From: Anaerovorax odorimutans
GTDB taxonomy: Bacteria; Bacillota; Clostridia; Peptostreptococcales; JAAYPU01
DNA: 64,000 nucleotides
Direction: 5' to 3'
NCBI GenBank assembly: GCA_016841185.1
Contig: JAENZQ010000001.1
Location: forward strand, 136,364 to 200,363
Shown here: piece after piece, positions 8,737 through 17,121 of the stretch
How the letters are laid out: each line of letters begins with the position of its first letter
How positions within the stretch are numbered: position 1 is the stretch's first letter
Translations under genes and position numbers: made by a program
Notes under the pieces: generated by a model
What the model was told of the DNA's origin: nothing
What the model saw: only the letters and a program-made list of their open reading frames with translations
Databases searched by the model: none

Positions 8737-9930
8737 ATGGCCAAAGTAGAAGTAAAAAAATTATATAAGATCTACGGGCATCATCCGAAAAAAGTATTTA
8801 CCCTTGTTGAAAAAGGCATGTCTAAAGAAGAACTATTAAAAAAGACCGGCCATGGAATCGGTGTCAATAATACCAGTTTCCAGGTTGAAGAAGGAGAAAT
8901 ATTTGTAGTAATGGGTTTATCCGGAAGCGGAAAATCTACGTTGATAAGATGTCTTAACAGATTGATTGAGCCCACAGCCGGTGAAGTAATAATTGATGGA
9001 CAGAATATTGTGGGTTGTAATAATGAAACCTTACTTGAAATACGGAGAAAAAAAGTTGCTATGGTATTTCAGCATTTTGCACTGTTCCCCCATCGAACAG
9101 TCTGGGAAAATGTTGCTTACGGGCTGGAAGTGCAGGATGTAGAATTAGAGCAACGCAGAAAAAAAGCATATTCTGCGTTGGAAGCAGTCGGCCTCGAAGG
9201 TTACGAAGAATCAATGCCTTCACAGCTCAGCGGAGGGATGCAGCAAAGAGTCGGCCTGGCAAGAGCTTTAGCCACCGAAGCAGATATTCTGCTTATGGAC
9301 GAAGCGTTCAGTGCATTGGATCCGCTTATTCGGAAGGAAATGCAGGATGAACTTTTAGCATTGCAGTCGCGAATGAAAAAAACAATCGTTTTTATTACGC
9401 ATGATTTGGATGAAGCACTGAAAATAGGTGACCGTATCGCCATTATGAAGGACGGCATCGTTGTTCAAATCGGCACTCCGGAAGAAATACTGAATAACCC
9501 AGCCGATGATTATGTTAAAGAATTCTTACAGGATGTTAATCGGGTAAAAGTTGTTACTGCTTCAACAATTATGAAAAAACCGGATGCCATTGTATCTTCA
9601 AAAGACGGCGCAAGAGTAGCCGTAAGAAAAATGAAAGAATCAGGAATCTCCAGTATCTTTGTTGTGGATAAAGAGAGGCATATCCAGGGAATCATAACCA
9701 TTGATGATGCATTAAGTTTATTAAAGGAAGGCATCAATAATATTGAAGGTATTATTAATAAAGATATTCACACAACTTCTCCGGATACACCAATTGTAGA
9801 CTTACTGCCTACTGCAATCAATACCAAATATCCTATTGTGGTAACGGATGAAGATAATAAAATGATAGGAATCATTGTCAGAGTATCTGTACTAACAGGA
9901 ATAATGGGGGAGGAGAATTCAGATGTATAG
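8737..9930 (+). CDS. opuAA: Glycine betaine/proline ABC transporter ATP-binding subunit with CBS domains
   Basis: This is the ATPase of an OpuA/ProU-type importer of glycine betaine or related osmoprotectants. ATG 8737 is chosen because AAGGTGG (8721-8727) is 9 bases upstream; an in-frame TTG at 8728 sits against the same site. The 397-residue protein has Walker A GLSGSGKST, signature LSGGMQQRVGLARAL, Walker B ILLMDEAFSALDP and the H-loop ITHDLDEAL. The C-terminal third (about residues 265-390) holds two CBS motifs (TIMKKPDAIVSSKDGARVAV and HTTSPDTPIVDLLPTAI), which in OpuA proteins sense ionic strength or c-di-AMP. The stop codon overlaps the opuAB start by 8 bases. Confidence 0.96.
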   Translation: MAKVEVKKLYKIYGHHPKKVFTLVEKGMSKEELLKKTGHGIGVNNTSFQVEEGEIFVVMGLSGSGKSTLIRCLNRLIEPTAGEVIIDGQNIVGCNNETLLEIRRKKVAMVFQHFALFPHRTVWENVAYGLEVQDVELEQRRKKAYSALEAVGLEGYEESMPSQLSGGMQQRVGLARALATEADILLMDEAFSALDPLIRKEMQDELLALQSRMKKTIVFITHDLDEALKIGDRIAIMKDGIVVQIGTPEEILNNPADDYVKEFLQDVNRVKVVTASTIMKKPDAIVSSKDGARVAVRKMKESGISSIFVVDKERHIQGIITIDDALSLLKEGINNIEGIINKDIHTTSPDTPIVDLLPTAINTKYPIVVTDEDNKMIGIIVRVSVLTGIMGEENSDV

Positions 9931-10759
9931 AATTCCAATAGGAGACTATTTTGACGCATTAATAGAATGGTTGACGGATAATCTGGAACCCTTCTTTAAT
10001 GGAATCAAAACCGTTATTGTAACTATAATTGACGGATTTGAAATGCTGCTTATTGCCGTACCTGCTTATGTCATCATTGCTATTATTGCTCTTATCGCTT
10101 GGAAAGTAGCCGGCAGAAAAATAGCCATTTTTACTGCTATAGGATTATTGTTGATTCACAATATTCAACTATGGGAAGAGACAATGGAAACCCTATCTTT
10201 AGTATTCACTGCAACAGTGATTGCCTTGGTCATAGGAATCCCATTGGGGATATGGATGGCAAGAAATAATACCGTTGAACGAACGGTTAAGCCTGTATTG
10301 GATTTTATGCAGACAATGCCTGCCTTTGTCTATCTTATCCCTGCCGTTATATTTTTCGGCTTAGGAAAAGTGCCAGGTGCTGTAGCGACCATTATTTTCG
10401 CTATGCCGCCTGTCGTCAGATTGACTAACCTGGGCATTCGCCAGGTACCGGAAGACGTAGTGGAGGCTGCAAAATCCTTTGGCTCTACGGATAAACAATT
10501 ACTGATGAAAGTCCAGCTGCCGTTGGCCACGCCTACGATCCTGGCCGGTGTCAACCAGACTATTATGCTTGCATTATCCATGGTAGTTATCTCTGCTATG
10601 ATCGGAGCCAGAGGCCTGGGAGAGGAAGTTTTGAAAGGCGTTACCCAAATGGAAATAGGAAAAGGGTTCGAAGGCGGTATCGCAGTAGTGATTCTGGCGA
10701 TGGTCCTGGACCGGGTAACTCAAGCTTTGGGCAGTTCAAAGAAAGCTCGTACAGGTTGA
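9923..10759 (+). CDS. opuAB: Glycine betaine ABC transporter permease
   Basis: The 278-residue membrane protein forms the channel of the OpuA importer. Hydrophobic helices start near residues 40-75, followed by the binding-protein-dependent permease core with the EAA-like loop EDVVEAAKSFGSTDKQLLMK VQLP region (about residues 177-200), where the ATPase docks. DFMQTMPAFVYLIPAVIFFG and SMVVISAMIGARGLGEEVL are typical of ProW/OpuAB. The start overlaps the end of opuAA by 8 bases, implying translational coupling. The binding protein is separate (opuAC) and not fused to the permease as in some lactic acid bacteria. Confidence 0.95.
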   Translation: MYRIPIGDYFDALIEWLTDNLEPFFNGIKTVIVTIIDGFEMLLIAVPAYVIIAIIALIAWKVAGRKIAIFTAIGLLLIHNIQLWEETMETLSLVFTATVIALVIGIPLGIWMARNNTVERTVKPVLDFMQTMPAFVYLIPAVIFFGLGKVPGAVATIIFAMPPVVRLTNLGIRQVPEDVVEAAKSFGSTDKQLLMKVQLPLATPTILAGVNQTIMLALSMVVISAMIGARGLGEEVLKGVTQMEIGKGFEGGIAVVILAMVLDRVTQALGSSKKARTG

Positions 10760-10807
10760 GACCTGAGCTTATATATATATTTCATATAGAAAGAGAGGAG
10801 AGAAAAT

Positions 10808-11719
10808 ATGAAAAAGTATTTATTAAAGTCACTGATTTTAATTATGGTAGTGTTATTGGGTGCCGCACTTTTTGCAGGATGTGCTCCGCAAGATCAAGGA
10901 GAGCAAGATCAGGGAGGAGAAGAAGAGCCTGCTGAAGTTAAGGGAACAATTAAATTAGCTTATGTCAATTGGGCAGAAGGTGTTGCAATGACAAATCTTG
11001 CCCAGGCAATACTGGAAGACAAAATGGGATATGAAGTTGAAACAACAATGGCTGATGTAGCCCCTATCTTTACTTCACTGGCCAGCGGCGACTATGATGC
11101 ATTTTTAGATGCCTGGCTTCCGGTCACCCATGAAAGCTACATGGAAGAGTATGGAGAAGACCTGAATGATTTAGGGTACAATTTTGAAGGAGCCCGTATT
11201 GGTCTGGTAGTTCCTACATACATGGATATTAACAGTATTGAGGAATTAAACAGCATAAAAGATGATTTAGAAGGTCAAATTATTGGTATTGATTCCGGTG
11301 CCGGAATCATGAAAGCCACAGCAGATGCAATCGAAAAATATGGTTTAGAGCTTGAACTGATTCCCGGAAGCGGACCAACTATGACAGCAGCTTTAAAAAA
11401 AGCCATTGATAATAATGATCCTGTTGTCGTTACCGGATGGGCGCCACACTGGAAATTTGCCCGTTGGGATCTGAAATTCCTTGAAGACCCTCAAGGCGTT
11501 TATGGAGATGTGGAAAATATCCATACCGTTACCCGTAAAGGTTTAGGCGAAGATATGCCTGACGTCGAACAGTTCTTAACCAACTTTTATATGGATGGAC
11601 AACAACTGGGAGATTTAATGGGTGCTATCGCTGACAGCGAAGAAGATCCCATCGTAGTTGCCAGAGAGTGGATGAATGCTCATGAAGATTTGGTAAACAG
11701 CTGGTTACCGCAAGAATAA
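10808..11719 (+). CDS. opuAC: Glycine betaine-binding lipoprotein
   Basis: This extracytoplasmic binding protein delivers glycine betaine or a related quaternary amine to OpuAB. It has a lipoprotein signal (LGAALFAGC lipobox, Cys25 as the modified residue), followed by an acidic Gln/Glu-rich linker to about residue 42. The mature domain contains the OpuAC fold motifs IKLAYVNWAEGVAMTNL, YDAFLDAWLPVTH, GIDSGAGIMKATADAIEKY and VVTGWAPHWKFARWDLK, with tryptophans suited to forming the aromatic box for a trimethylammonium group. It is third in the operon, with AGAGAGGAGAGAAAAT as ribosome site and a terminator 15 bases after the stop. Confidence 0.95.
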   Translation: MKKYLLKSLILIMVVLLGAALFAGCAPQDQGEQDQGGEEEPAEVKGTIKLAYVNWAEGVAMTNLAQAILEDKMGYEVETTMADVAPIFTSLASGDYDAFLDAWLPVTHESYMEEYGEDLNDLGYNFEGARIGLVVPTYMDINSIEELNSIKDDLEGQIIGIDSGAGIMKATADAIEKYGLELELIPGSGPTMTAALKKAIDNNDPVVVTGWAPHWKFARWDLKFLEDPQGVYGDVENIHTVTRKGLGEDMPDVEQFLTNFYMDGQQLGDLMGAIADSEEDPIVVAREWMNAHEDLVNSWLPQE

Positions 11720-11734
11720 GAAAGATTTCAAAGA

Positions 11735-11757
11735 AGAGGGCGTCAGCCCTCTTTTTA
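11735..11757 (+). terminator. Intrinsic terminator of opuAA-AB-AC
   Basis: AGAGGGC (11735-11741) pairs with GCCCTCT (11746-11752), loop GTCA, followed by TTTTT. It starts 15 bases after the opuAC stop. Confidence 0.92.
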
Positions 11758-11924
11758 GGCTCTATGTCAAATGTTGGGATAGAGTACTTGCAAAACAAAG
11801 CCAAATGGGGCTGGCGAGAGTCAGCCTCTATATAATCATTGTGGAGCATAACAAAACCTCCTTTTAAATATGGTATAGCAACTTTATTTAACAAGAGACT
11901 TTGTCTATAGCTCTATTTTTTATT

Positions 11925-11964
11925 AAAAAAAATGTTGAAGTGTTTTATCACACCTTCAACATTT
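11925..11964 (-). terminator. Intrinsic terminator downstream of ansA
   Basis: On the minus strand an 11-bp stem, AAATGTTGAAG/CTTCAACATTT with a 13-base loop, is followed by a T-rich run (TTTTTTTAATA). It lies about 70 bases past the asparaginase stop. Confidence 0.8.
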
Positions 11965-12031
11965 AATAGAATCTATATTATGGACAATTAAACAAACTTA
12001 AATCTCTAATCCATAATCCATACTCCATAAT

Positions 12032-13075
12032 CTATACTCCGTAAACCCCTCTTGTATAAAGCGGCTTCGTCAACTCTCCTCGAAGGTTTTCTTCCACCAA
12101 CCTTTTTATGTCCTCCAGTTCATAGTTTTTACTGAACAGATAATACAATTTGGCAAGGGCTGCTTCCGTAGTCATATCGTAACCACTTACGGCGCCCGCC
12201 TCAACAAGGATTCTGCTGGTTTCATAGACCCCTATATGTGCATCTCCCTCAAGACACTGGGTACATACAATAATCACCACACCCCTGTCAGCTGCTTCTC
12301 TAAATACTTTTTCCAGGTTTTCATCTCGTGTAGGGATATTCCCTACACCAAAGGCCTCTATTATGATGCCCTTTAGCGGCGGCTTCAGTATATTCTTTAG
12401 TACATCCGTTTGCATTCCCGGAAAGATTTTTACAATGGCAATGGGAAAATTCCCGAATTCCAACACATTAAGCTTCTTTAGTGAAGGATGTATAATCATG
12501 TTATAGTTGACCTCAATGTTGACGCCTGCACGGGCAAGAAGAGGGAAATTAGGCGATTGAAAAGCATCCAGGGTATCGGAACTGGTTTTAATAGAGCGGC
12601 AGCCTCTGAACAACTTCCCGTTAAAGTACAAGGAAACCTCCGGAATATCATAACCTGCCGCTATTTGAAGAGCGGTAATGATATTTTCTCTTGCATCATT
12701 TCTCACTTCCCATAATGGAATCTGTGAACCTGTTACAACTACCGGTTTTCCCAGCCCTTCAAGCATAAAGGATAAGGCCGATGCGGTATAGGCCATGGTA
12801 TCGGTACCATGAAGAACAACAAAGCCATCATATAGGTGATAATTTTTCTCAATATCCTTAGCAACTTTTATCCATTCCTGTTGAGAAATATTGGATGAAT
12901 CCAAAAGCGGGTCATATTCGTTAATAATATACTCAGGCATATTATCTGCATTTAATTCAGAGACGGCCTCCAGCTCTCTGTACATATATCCTTTATAAGG
13001 TGCATACCCTTTTGGCGTCCTCACCATACCGATGGTTCCGCCTGTATAAATGATATAAACTTTTTTCTTCTTCAT
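12032..13075 (-). CDS. ansA: Asparaginase, cytoplasmic type I
   Basis: The enzyme hydrolyses asparagine to aspartate and ammonia. The 347-residue product has the first catalytic motif IIYTGGTIGM at the N-terminus and the second, GFVVLHGTDTMAYTASALSF, at about residues 83-102, which hold the two catalytic threonines. GSQIPLWEVRNDARENI and ALAKLYYLFS are typical of AnsA. No signal peptide is seen, as expected for the cytoplasmic, lower-affinity type. It lies 159 bases downstream of ilvE, beyond a perfect 11-bp hairpin (13162-13188), so it may be transcribed separately from the branched-chain operon. Confidence 0.92.
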   Translation of the reverse strand: MKKKKVYIIYTGGTIGMVRTPKGYAPYKGYMYRELEAVSELNADNMPEYIINEYDPLLDSSNISQQEWIKVAKDIEKNYHLYDGFVVLHGTDTMAYTASALSFMLEGLGKPVVVTGSQIPLWEVRNDARENIITALQIAAGYDIPEVSLYFNGKLFRGCRSIKTSSDTLDAFQSPNFPLLARAGVNIEVNYNMIIHPSLKKLNVLEFGNFPIAIVKIFPGMQTDVLKNILKPPLKGIIIEAFGVGNIPTRDENLEKVFREAADRGVVIIVCTQCLEGDAHIGVYETSRILVEAGAVSGYDMTTEAALAKLYYLFSKNYELEDIKRLVEENLRGELTKPLYTRGVYGV

Positions 13076-13161
13076 AATTGTTCTCCTGAACTTATCCTTC
13101 TTACTTCATTCATTATACAACATTTAGTATTCGCAAGCTTCATAAAATCATTTATATTAGA

Positions 13162-13188
13162 AAAGATTTTGCCAAACGCAAAATCTTT
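13162..13188. repeat. Perfect stem-loop after ilvE
   Basis: AAAGATTTTGC at 13162-13172 pairs perfectly with GCAAAATCTTT at 13178-13188, loop CAAAC. No proper T-run follows on the minus strand (TTCTAATAT), so termination would be weak. It belongs to a set of hairpins with an ATTTTG/CAAAAT core found in intergenic regions here. Confidence 0.7.
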
Positions 13189-13234
13189 CCTCAAGTTCTA
13201 TCATTTATCTATATTTGTTATTTAAAATATCTTT

Positions 13235-14302
13235 TTATACTTCAACCGTCCATCCGAAGGTATCGGTGATTTTTCCTGTCTGAATGCCGGTAATTGTATC
13301 ATAAAGCTTCTGAGAAATATCACCAATCTTATTTTTATTAATCGTAATAATCCGGTCTTTCCAGCAGAGTTCACCAACCGGTGAAATAACTGCAGCCGTG
13401 CCGGTTGCAAATACTTCTTCAAGATTGCCTTTCTCGTGGGCTTCATACACTTCCTGAATCGTAATCCTCTTCTCAATAATCTTAATGCCCCATTCTTTAA
13501 GGAGTTGTATGACCGCATCCCTCGTGATCCCCGGCAAAATAGAACCTGTAAGGGGTGACGTTATGATTTCTCCATCTATTTTAAAGAAAGCATTGGACGT
13601 ACCAATTTCTTCAACATATTTTCTTTCTACTCCGTCCAGCCATAATACCTGAGTATAGCCTTTCTCATTTGCCTTAACCTGAGCCTTCAGGCTTGCAGCA
13701 TAATTTCCACCGACTTTTGCAAAACCGGTTCCACCTGAAACAGCTCTGACATACTCATCTTCCACAAAAATTTTCGTCGGGCTGAGTCCTCCTTTATAAT
13801 AGGCCCCTACCGGTGAAAGAATAATATAGAACTTATAGGTCTTTGAAGGCCGTACTCCCAAATATGGATCAGTTGCAATCATAAAAGGCCTTATATACAA
13901 GGAAGTTCCCTGAGCCTCCGGTATCCAATCCTTATCTACCTCCACGATTTTCTTTATAGCCTCCACCATTAATTCGGGATCCATCTGAGGCATGCACATC
14001 CTCTCATTGGTAGCATTTGTCCTTTCTGCATTCTTTTCAGGTCTAAATAATAATATTCTGCCGTCTTCTGCTTTATAAGCTTTTAATCCTTCAAACATCT
14101 CCTGCCCGTAATGCAATACCATCGAGGAAGGTTCCAAATGTATGGGTCCGTAAGGAATTATTTTTCCGTCGTACCATCCCTTACCCTCATCATAGGACAT
14201 TTCAAACATATGGTCGGTAAATATTGTCCCGAATGAAAGATGATCCTGGTCCGGTTTTTCTTTCGGGCTTGTTGTTTTGTATACAGGAAAATGATATTCC
14301 AA
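13235..14302 (-). CDS. ilvE: Branched-chain amino acid aminotransferase
   Basis: IlvE is a PLP-dependent class IV aminotransferase that interconverts valine, leucine and isoleucine with their 2-oxoacids. The 355-residue protein belongs to the longer subgroup (about 340-360 residues). Motifs include LHYGQEMFEGLKAYKAEDG, KVGGNYAASLKAQVKANEKG (with the PLP-binding Lys near residue 200), EEIGTSNAFFKIDG and TSPLTGSILPGITRD. It is the last gene of the VOR operon, 86 bases after the gamma subunit. The context argues for a catabolic job: removing the amino group so the 2-oxoacid can be oxidised to acyl-CoA. A biosynthetic role is not excluded. Confidence 0.94.
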   Translation of the reverse strand: MEYHFPVYKTTSPKEKPDQDHLSFGTIFTDHMFEMSYDEGKGWYDGKIIPYGPIHLEPSSMVLHYGQEMFEGLKAYKAEDGRILLFRPEKNAERTNATNERMCMPQMDPELMVEAIKKIVEVDKDWIPEAQGTSLYIRPFMIATDPYLGVRPSKTYKFYIILSPVGAYYKGGLSPTKIFVEDEYVRAVSGGTGFAKVGGNYAASLKAQVKANEKGYTQVLWLDGVERKYVEEIGTSNAFFKIDGEIITSPLTGSILPGITRDAVIQLLKEWGIKIIEKRITIQEVYEAHEKGNLEEVFATGTAAVISPVGELCWKDRIITINKNKIGDISQKLYDTITGIQTGKITDTFGWTVEV

Positions 14303-14388
14303 TACAAATCCCTCCTTTCACATATATTTCCTTATTATTTTAATTATAACGATTTTCTATTATTAGTAAAGAACCAATATGGAATTTC

Positions 14389-14931
14389 TCAATTTAAAAG
14401 AAGCGTCTCTCCCTTTTTCAGGGCTTCAATGTTAACCGGAATCAGTTTAGCTTTATCTCCATGAAATATCTTCTCCAGCACTTTTTCAACCGTATTATGG
14501 CTCACAACGCCTGTTTCTTTTATTATAGCTCCAAGCATCACCATATTTGCAATTTTGCTGTTGTACAGTCCCATGGCAATATCATTGGCGGATACATAAT
14601 AATCTTTGATGTCCTTTCTTTCCGGTTTCACATCTATCAGAGAGTTGTTTATAAACAGCTTTCCGTCTTCCTCAAGAAATCCCTGGAATTTGCTTAAAGA
14701 AGGCAAATTCATTGCCACTACTGTTGTTGCTTTAGTCACAATAGGAGAACTTATAGGTTTATCCGATACAATAACATGACAATTAGCAGTTCCGCCGCGC
14801 ATTTCCGGTCCGTATGAAGGAAGCCATGTGACTTCTTTTCCTTCCAGCATACCGGCATACGCCAGTATCATCCCCATCAGCATGACCCCTTGCCCACCGA
14901 ATCCTGAAATAATGAATCTTTGCTCAGCCAT
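14389..14931 (-). CDS. 2-oxoacid:ferredoxin oxidoreductase gamma subunit (VOR type)
   Basis: This 180-residue protein is the gamma domain of a four-subunit 2-oxoacid:ferredoxin oxidoreductase. It has FIISGFGGQGVMLMGMILA at the N-terminus and TWLPSYGPEMRGGTANCHV near residue 35, both diagnostic of the PFOR gamma domain, which contributes to coenzyme A handling. It overlaps the beta gene by 8 bases and precedes ilvE. The operon order delta-alpha-beta-gamma with ptb, buk and ilvE indicates branched-chain 2-oxoacids as substrates. Confidence 0.93.
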   Translation of the reverse strand: MAEQRFIISGFGGQGVMLMGMILAYAGMLEGKEVTWLPSYGPEMRGGTANCHVIVSDKPISSPIVTKATTVVAMNLPSLSKFQGFLEEDGKLFINNSLIDVKPERKDIKDYYVSANDIAMGLYNSKIANMVMLGAIIKETGVVSHNTVEKVLEKIFHGDKAKLIPVNIEALKKGETLLLN

Positions 14932-15688
14932 TTATTACACTCCCTTCCGACGATTTATAAATTCCTAATTTATAATATGGCATCATATTTTCTTCTAACC
15001 ATTTCAAAGCATCTTCAGGTGTCATTCCCCAGTTGGTAGGGCAGGTTGACAACACTTCTACCATTGTGAAGCCTTTTCCTTCTCTTTGGATTTCAAATGC
15101 CTTCTTTATCGCTTTTTTAGCTTTCCTGATATTAGCAGGTGTATTAACAGCAACTCTTTCAATATAGGCAGCTCCCGGAATCGTTGCAATCATTTCAGAC
15201 ATCATAATAGGTTTTCCGGCATGATTTTCGTCTCTACCATAAGGTGCTGTTGTCGCCTTCTGACCTATTAAAGTCGTAGGTGCCATTTGTCCGCCTGTCA
15301 TCCCATAGATAGCATTATTTACAAAAATAGCTGTTATTTTTTCACCTCTGTGTGCTGCCTGAACGATTTCGCCGGTTCCGATGGCTGCCAGATCACCATC
15401 TCCCTGATATGTGAAAACCAAACAGTCAGGATGAACCCGCTTAATACCCGTCGCAACGGCCGGCGCTCTACCATGGGCGGCTTCATAACTATCACAGTTA
15501 AAATATTCATAGGCAAATACCGCACAACCCACAGGAGCAATTCCAACAGCCTTTCCCAATAATCCAAGTTCCTCGATGGCTTCCATTGTGATCCTGTGAA
15601 TAATACCATGGGTACAACCCGGGCAATAATGAAATGTCTTATCTGTTAAACCCTTTGTCTTTTCAAATACGATATTCACTTTTTTCAC
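14924..15688 (-). CDS. 2-oxoacid:ferredoxin oxidoreductase beta subunit (TPP-binding, VOR type)
   Basis: The 254-residue subunit carries the thiamine diphosphate site: FTYQGDGDLAAIGTGEIVQA (GDG motif, about residues 93-112) and FVNNAIYGMTGGQMAPTT (NN motif). The N-terminal FHYCPGCTHGIIHRI is the beta-subunit signature of KorB/VorA-type enzymes. It cleaves the 2-oxoacid and passes electrons to ferredoxin. The start overlaps the alpha subunit's stop by 4 bases (ATGA), and its own end overlaps the gamma gene. Confidence 0.94.
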   Translation of the reverse strand: MKKVNIVFEKTKGLTDKTFHYCPGCTHGIIHRITMEAIEELGLLGKAVGIAPVGCAVFAYEYFNCDSYEAAHGRAPAVATGIKRVHPDCLVFTYQGDGDLAAIGTGEIVQAAHRGEKITAIFVNNAIYGMTGGQMAPTTLIGQKATTAPYGRDENHAGKPIMMSEMIATIPGAAYIERVAVNTPANIRKAKKAIKKAFEIQREGKGFTMVEVLSTCPTNWGMTPEDALKWLEENMMPYYKLGIYKSSEGSVING

Positions 15689-16740
15689 TCCCTTATAATA
15701 CTTTTTATCCTCTCGGATATTACTTCAGCAGCAGGTATGCTCCCTCCAGGACTTCCCATGAAATGAATTGGGAAACGCCCATTATTTGCAATCCTTACAT
15801 CATCAATCATTTGCCCGGTACTCATTTCCACGGTCAAGATTCCTTTTACCTTCTCCGATATTTCGTCAAAAGCCTTATATGGAAATGGCCACAAAGTCTT
15901 TGGGCGAATCAATCCGATATTTATTCCTTCTTTTCTCAAATCCATGACAGCGCTTCTGACCACCCGAGAAGTCGTTCCGTAAGCCACTACAACAAGCTCC
16001 GCATCCTGTAATTGGTACGTTTCATATTGAACTTCATTCTTTTCAATGGCTTTGTGCTTTGAATCAAGCCGCCAATTGTGTTTTTCCAATTCTTCATGTA
16101 CGATATACAAGGAATTGATACTATTCGGTGCTCTCTTTTCTTCTGTCCCTGTTACTGCCCAGTTCTTCGGACTCAGAGGGCGGCCTTTTCTTTCACTAAA
16201 TTCCACAGGTTCCATCATTTGCCCGATCATGCCATCTGCTGAAATAATGACAGGAATTCGATACTGATCCGCTACATCAAAGGCATCCCCGGTCATATCA
16301 ACAACCTCCTGTAGATTTGCCGGTGCATAGACAATTGTACGATAATCACCATTTCCGCCTCCCCGTGTATTTTGAAAATAGTCGGACTGGGAAGGTTGTA
16401 TACCGCCTAAGCCGGGTCCGCCTCTTGATACATTAACGATGACGCATGGTAATTCACAAGCCGCTATATATGAAATACCTTCCTGTTTCAAAGCGATTCC
16501 CGGTGATGATGAAGAAGTCATTACTCTGGCTCCTGCGCCTGCAGCACCATATACCATATTTATCGCTGCAATTTCACTTTCTGCCTGTAAAAAACATCCG
16601 CCTACCTTGGGAAGTTCACGAGACATATATTCAGGTATTTCATTTTGCGGAGTTATAGGATACCCAAAAAAATACCTGCAGCCGGCTTTTATAGCAGCCG
16701 CACCAAAAGCTTCATTTCCTTTCATTAATATCTTTGTCAA
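15685..16740 (-). CDS. vorB: 2-oxoacid:ferredoxin oxidoreductase alpha subunit, VorB type
   Basis: The 351-residue alpha subunit begins with ILMKGNEAFGAAAIKAGCRY and FFGYPITPQNEIPEYMSREL, then ESEIAAINMVYGAAGAGAR, the conserved PFOR domain I motifs. GGPGLGGIQPSQSDYFQ is also typical. VorB-type enzymes prefer 3-methyl-2-oxobutanoate and the other branched 2-oxoacids; relatives accept 2-oxoglutarate or indolepyruvate, so specificity rests mainly on the operon partners. It follows the ferredoxin subunit after 112 bases that contain reiterated TTATGGATTAT-like words, an unusual insertion inside an operon. Confidence 0.92.
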   Translation of the reverse strand: MTKILMKGNEAFGAAAIKAGCRYFFGYPITPQNEIPEYMSRELPKVGGCFLQAESEIAAINMVYGAAGAGARVMTSSSSPGIALKQEGISYIAACELPCVIVNVSRGGPGLGGIQPSQSDYFQNTRGGGNGDYRTIVYAPANLQEVVDMTGDAFDVADQYRIPVIISADGMIGQMMEPVEFSERKGRPLSPKNWAVTGTEEKRAPNSINSLYIVHEELEKHNWRLDSKHKAIEKNEVQYETYQLQDAELVVVAYGTTSRVVRSAVMDLRKEGINIGLIRPKTLWPFPYKAFDEISEKVKGILTVEMSTGQMIDDVRIANNGRFPIHFMGSPGGSIPAAEVISERIKSIIRE

Positions 16741-16852
16741 AACAAATCACTCCCTTATTTAATGGTTTTTATGGATTATGGATGATAGTTTATGGATTAT
16801 AGATTGTGGTCCTTAGTAGTGCAGAGCAGCTTCATTTTTCATTATTAATTGT

Positions 16853-17074
16853 TCATTTGTCAATCCGATAAACTGTTATAACCACGTCCGGGCATATAAT
16901 AGCACAGTTCGCACACCCGGTACATTTCTCCAGATCCGTTACATGAGCAGGATGATATCCTTTTGAATTGATTCTTTTTTCATCCATTTCAATTAACTTG
17001 AAAGGACATGCTGTTACGCACAACCCACATCCTTTGCATTGATTTTCATCAAAGACAACTTTTCCTTTTGCCAT
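16853..17074 (-). CDS. 4Fe-4S ferredoxin-type delta subunit of the VOR complex
   Basis: This 73-residue protein has two 4Fe-4S motifs: CKGCGLCVTACPFK (about residues 13-26) and CTGCANCAIICPDVV (about 51-65). It is the electron-carrying delta subunit of VOR/KOR complexes, passing electrons from TPP chemistry to free ferredoxin. AAGGGAGGTTTAAAA precedes the ATG. It lies 47 bases after buk and 112 before vorB, in the usual first position of the delta-alpha-beta-gamma set. Confidence 0.94.
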   Translation of the reverse strand: MAKGKVVFDENQCKGCGLCVTACPFKLIEMDEKRINSKGYHPAHVTDLEKCTGCANCAIICPDVVITVYRIDK

Positions 17075-17121
17075 TTTTAAACCTCCCTTTTTTCAATTGA
17101 GATTTGAGAATTGAAAATTGT

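Larger units (their letters stand above)
11720..12031. other. Convergent intergenic region opuAC/ansA
   Basis: This 312-bp gap holds the opuAC terminator (11735-11757) and the ansA terminator (11925-11964). Between them a minus-strand AAAAGGAGG lies 6 bases before an ATG (about 11849) that opens a frame running antisense into the end of opuAC. The right edge (12005-12045) has reiterated CATAATCTATACTCC-like words. No convincing gene is seen. Confidence 0.6.
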
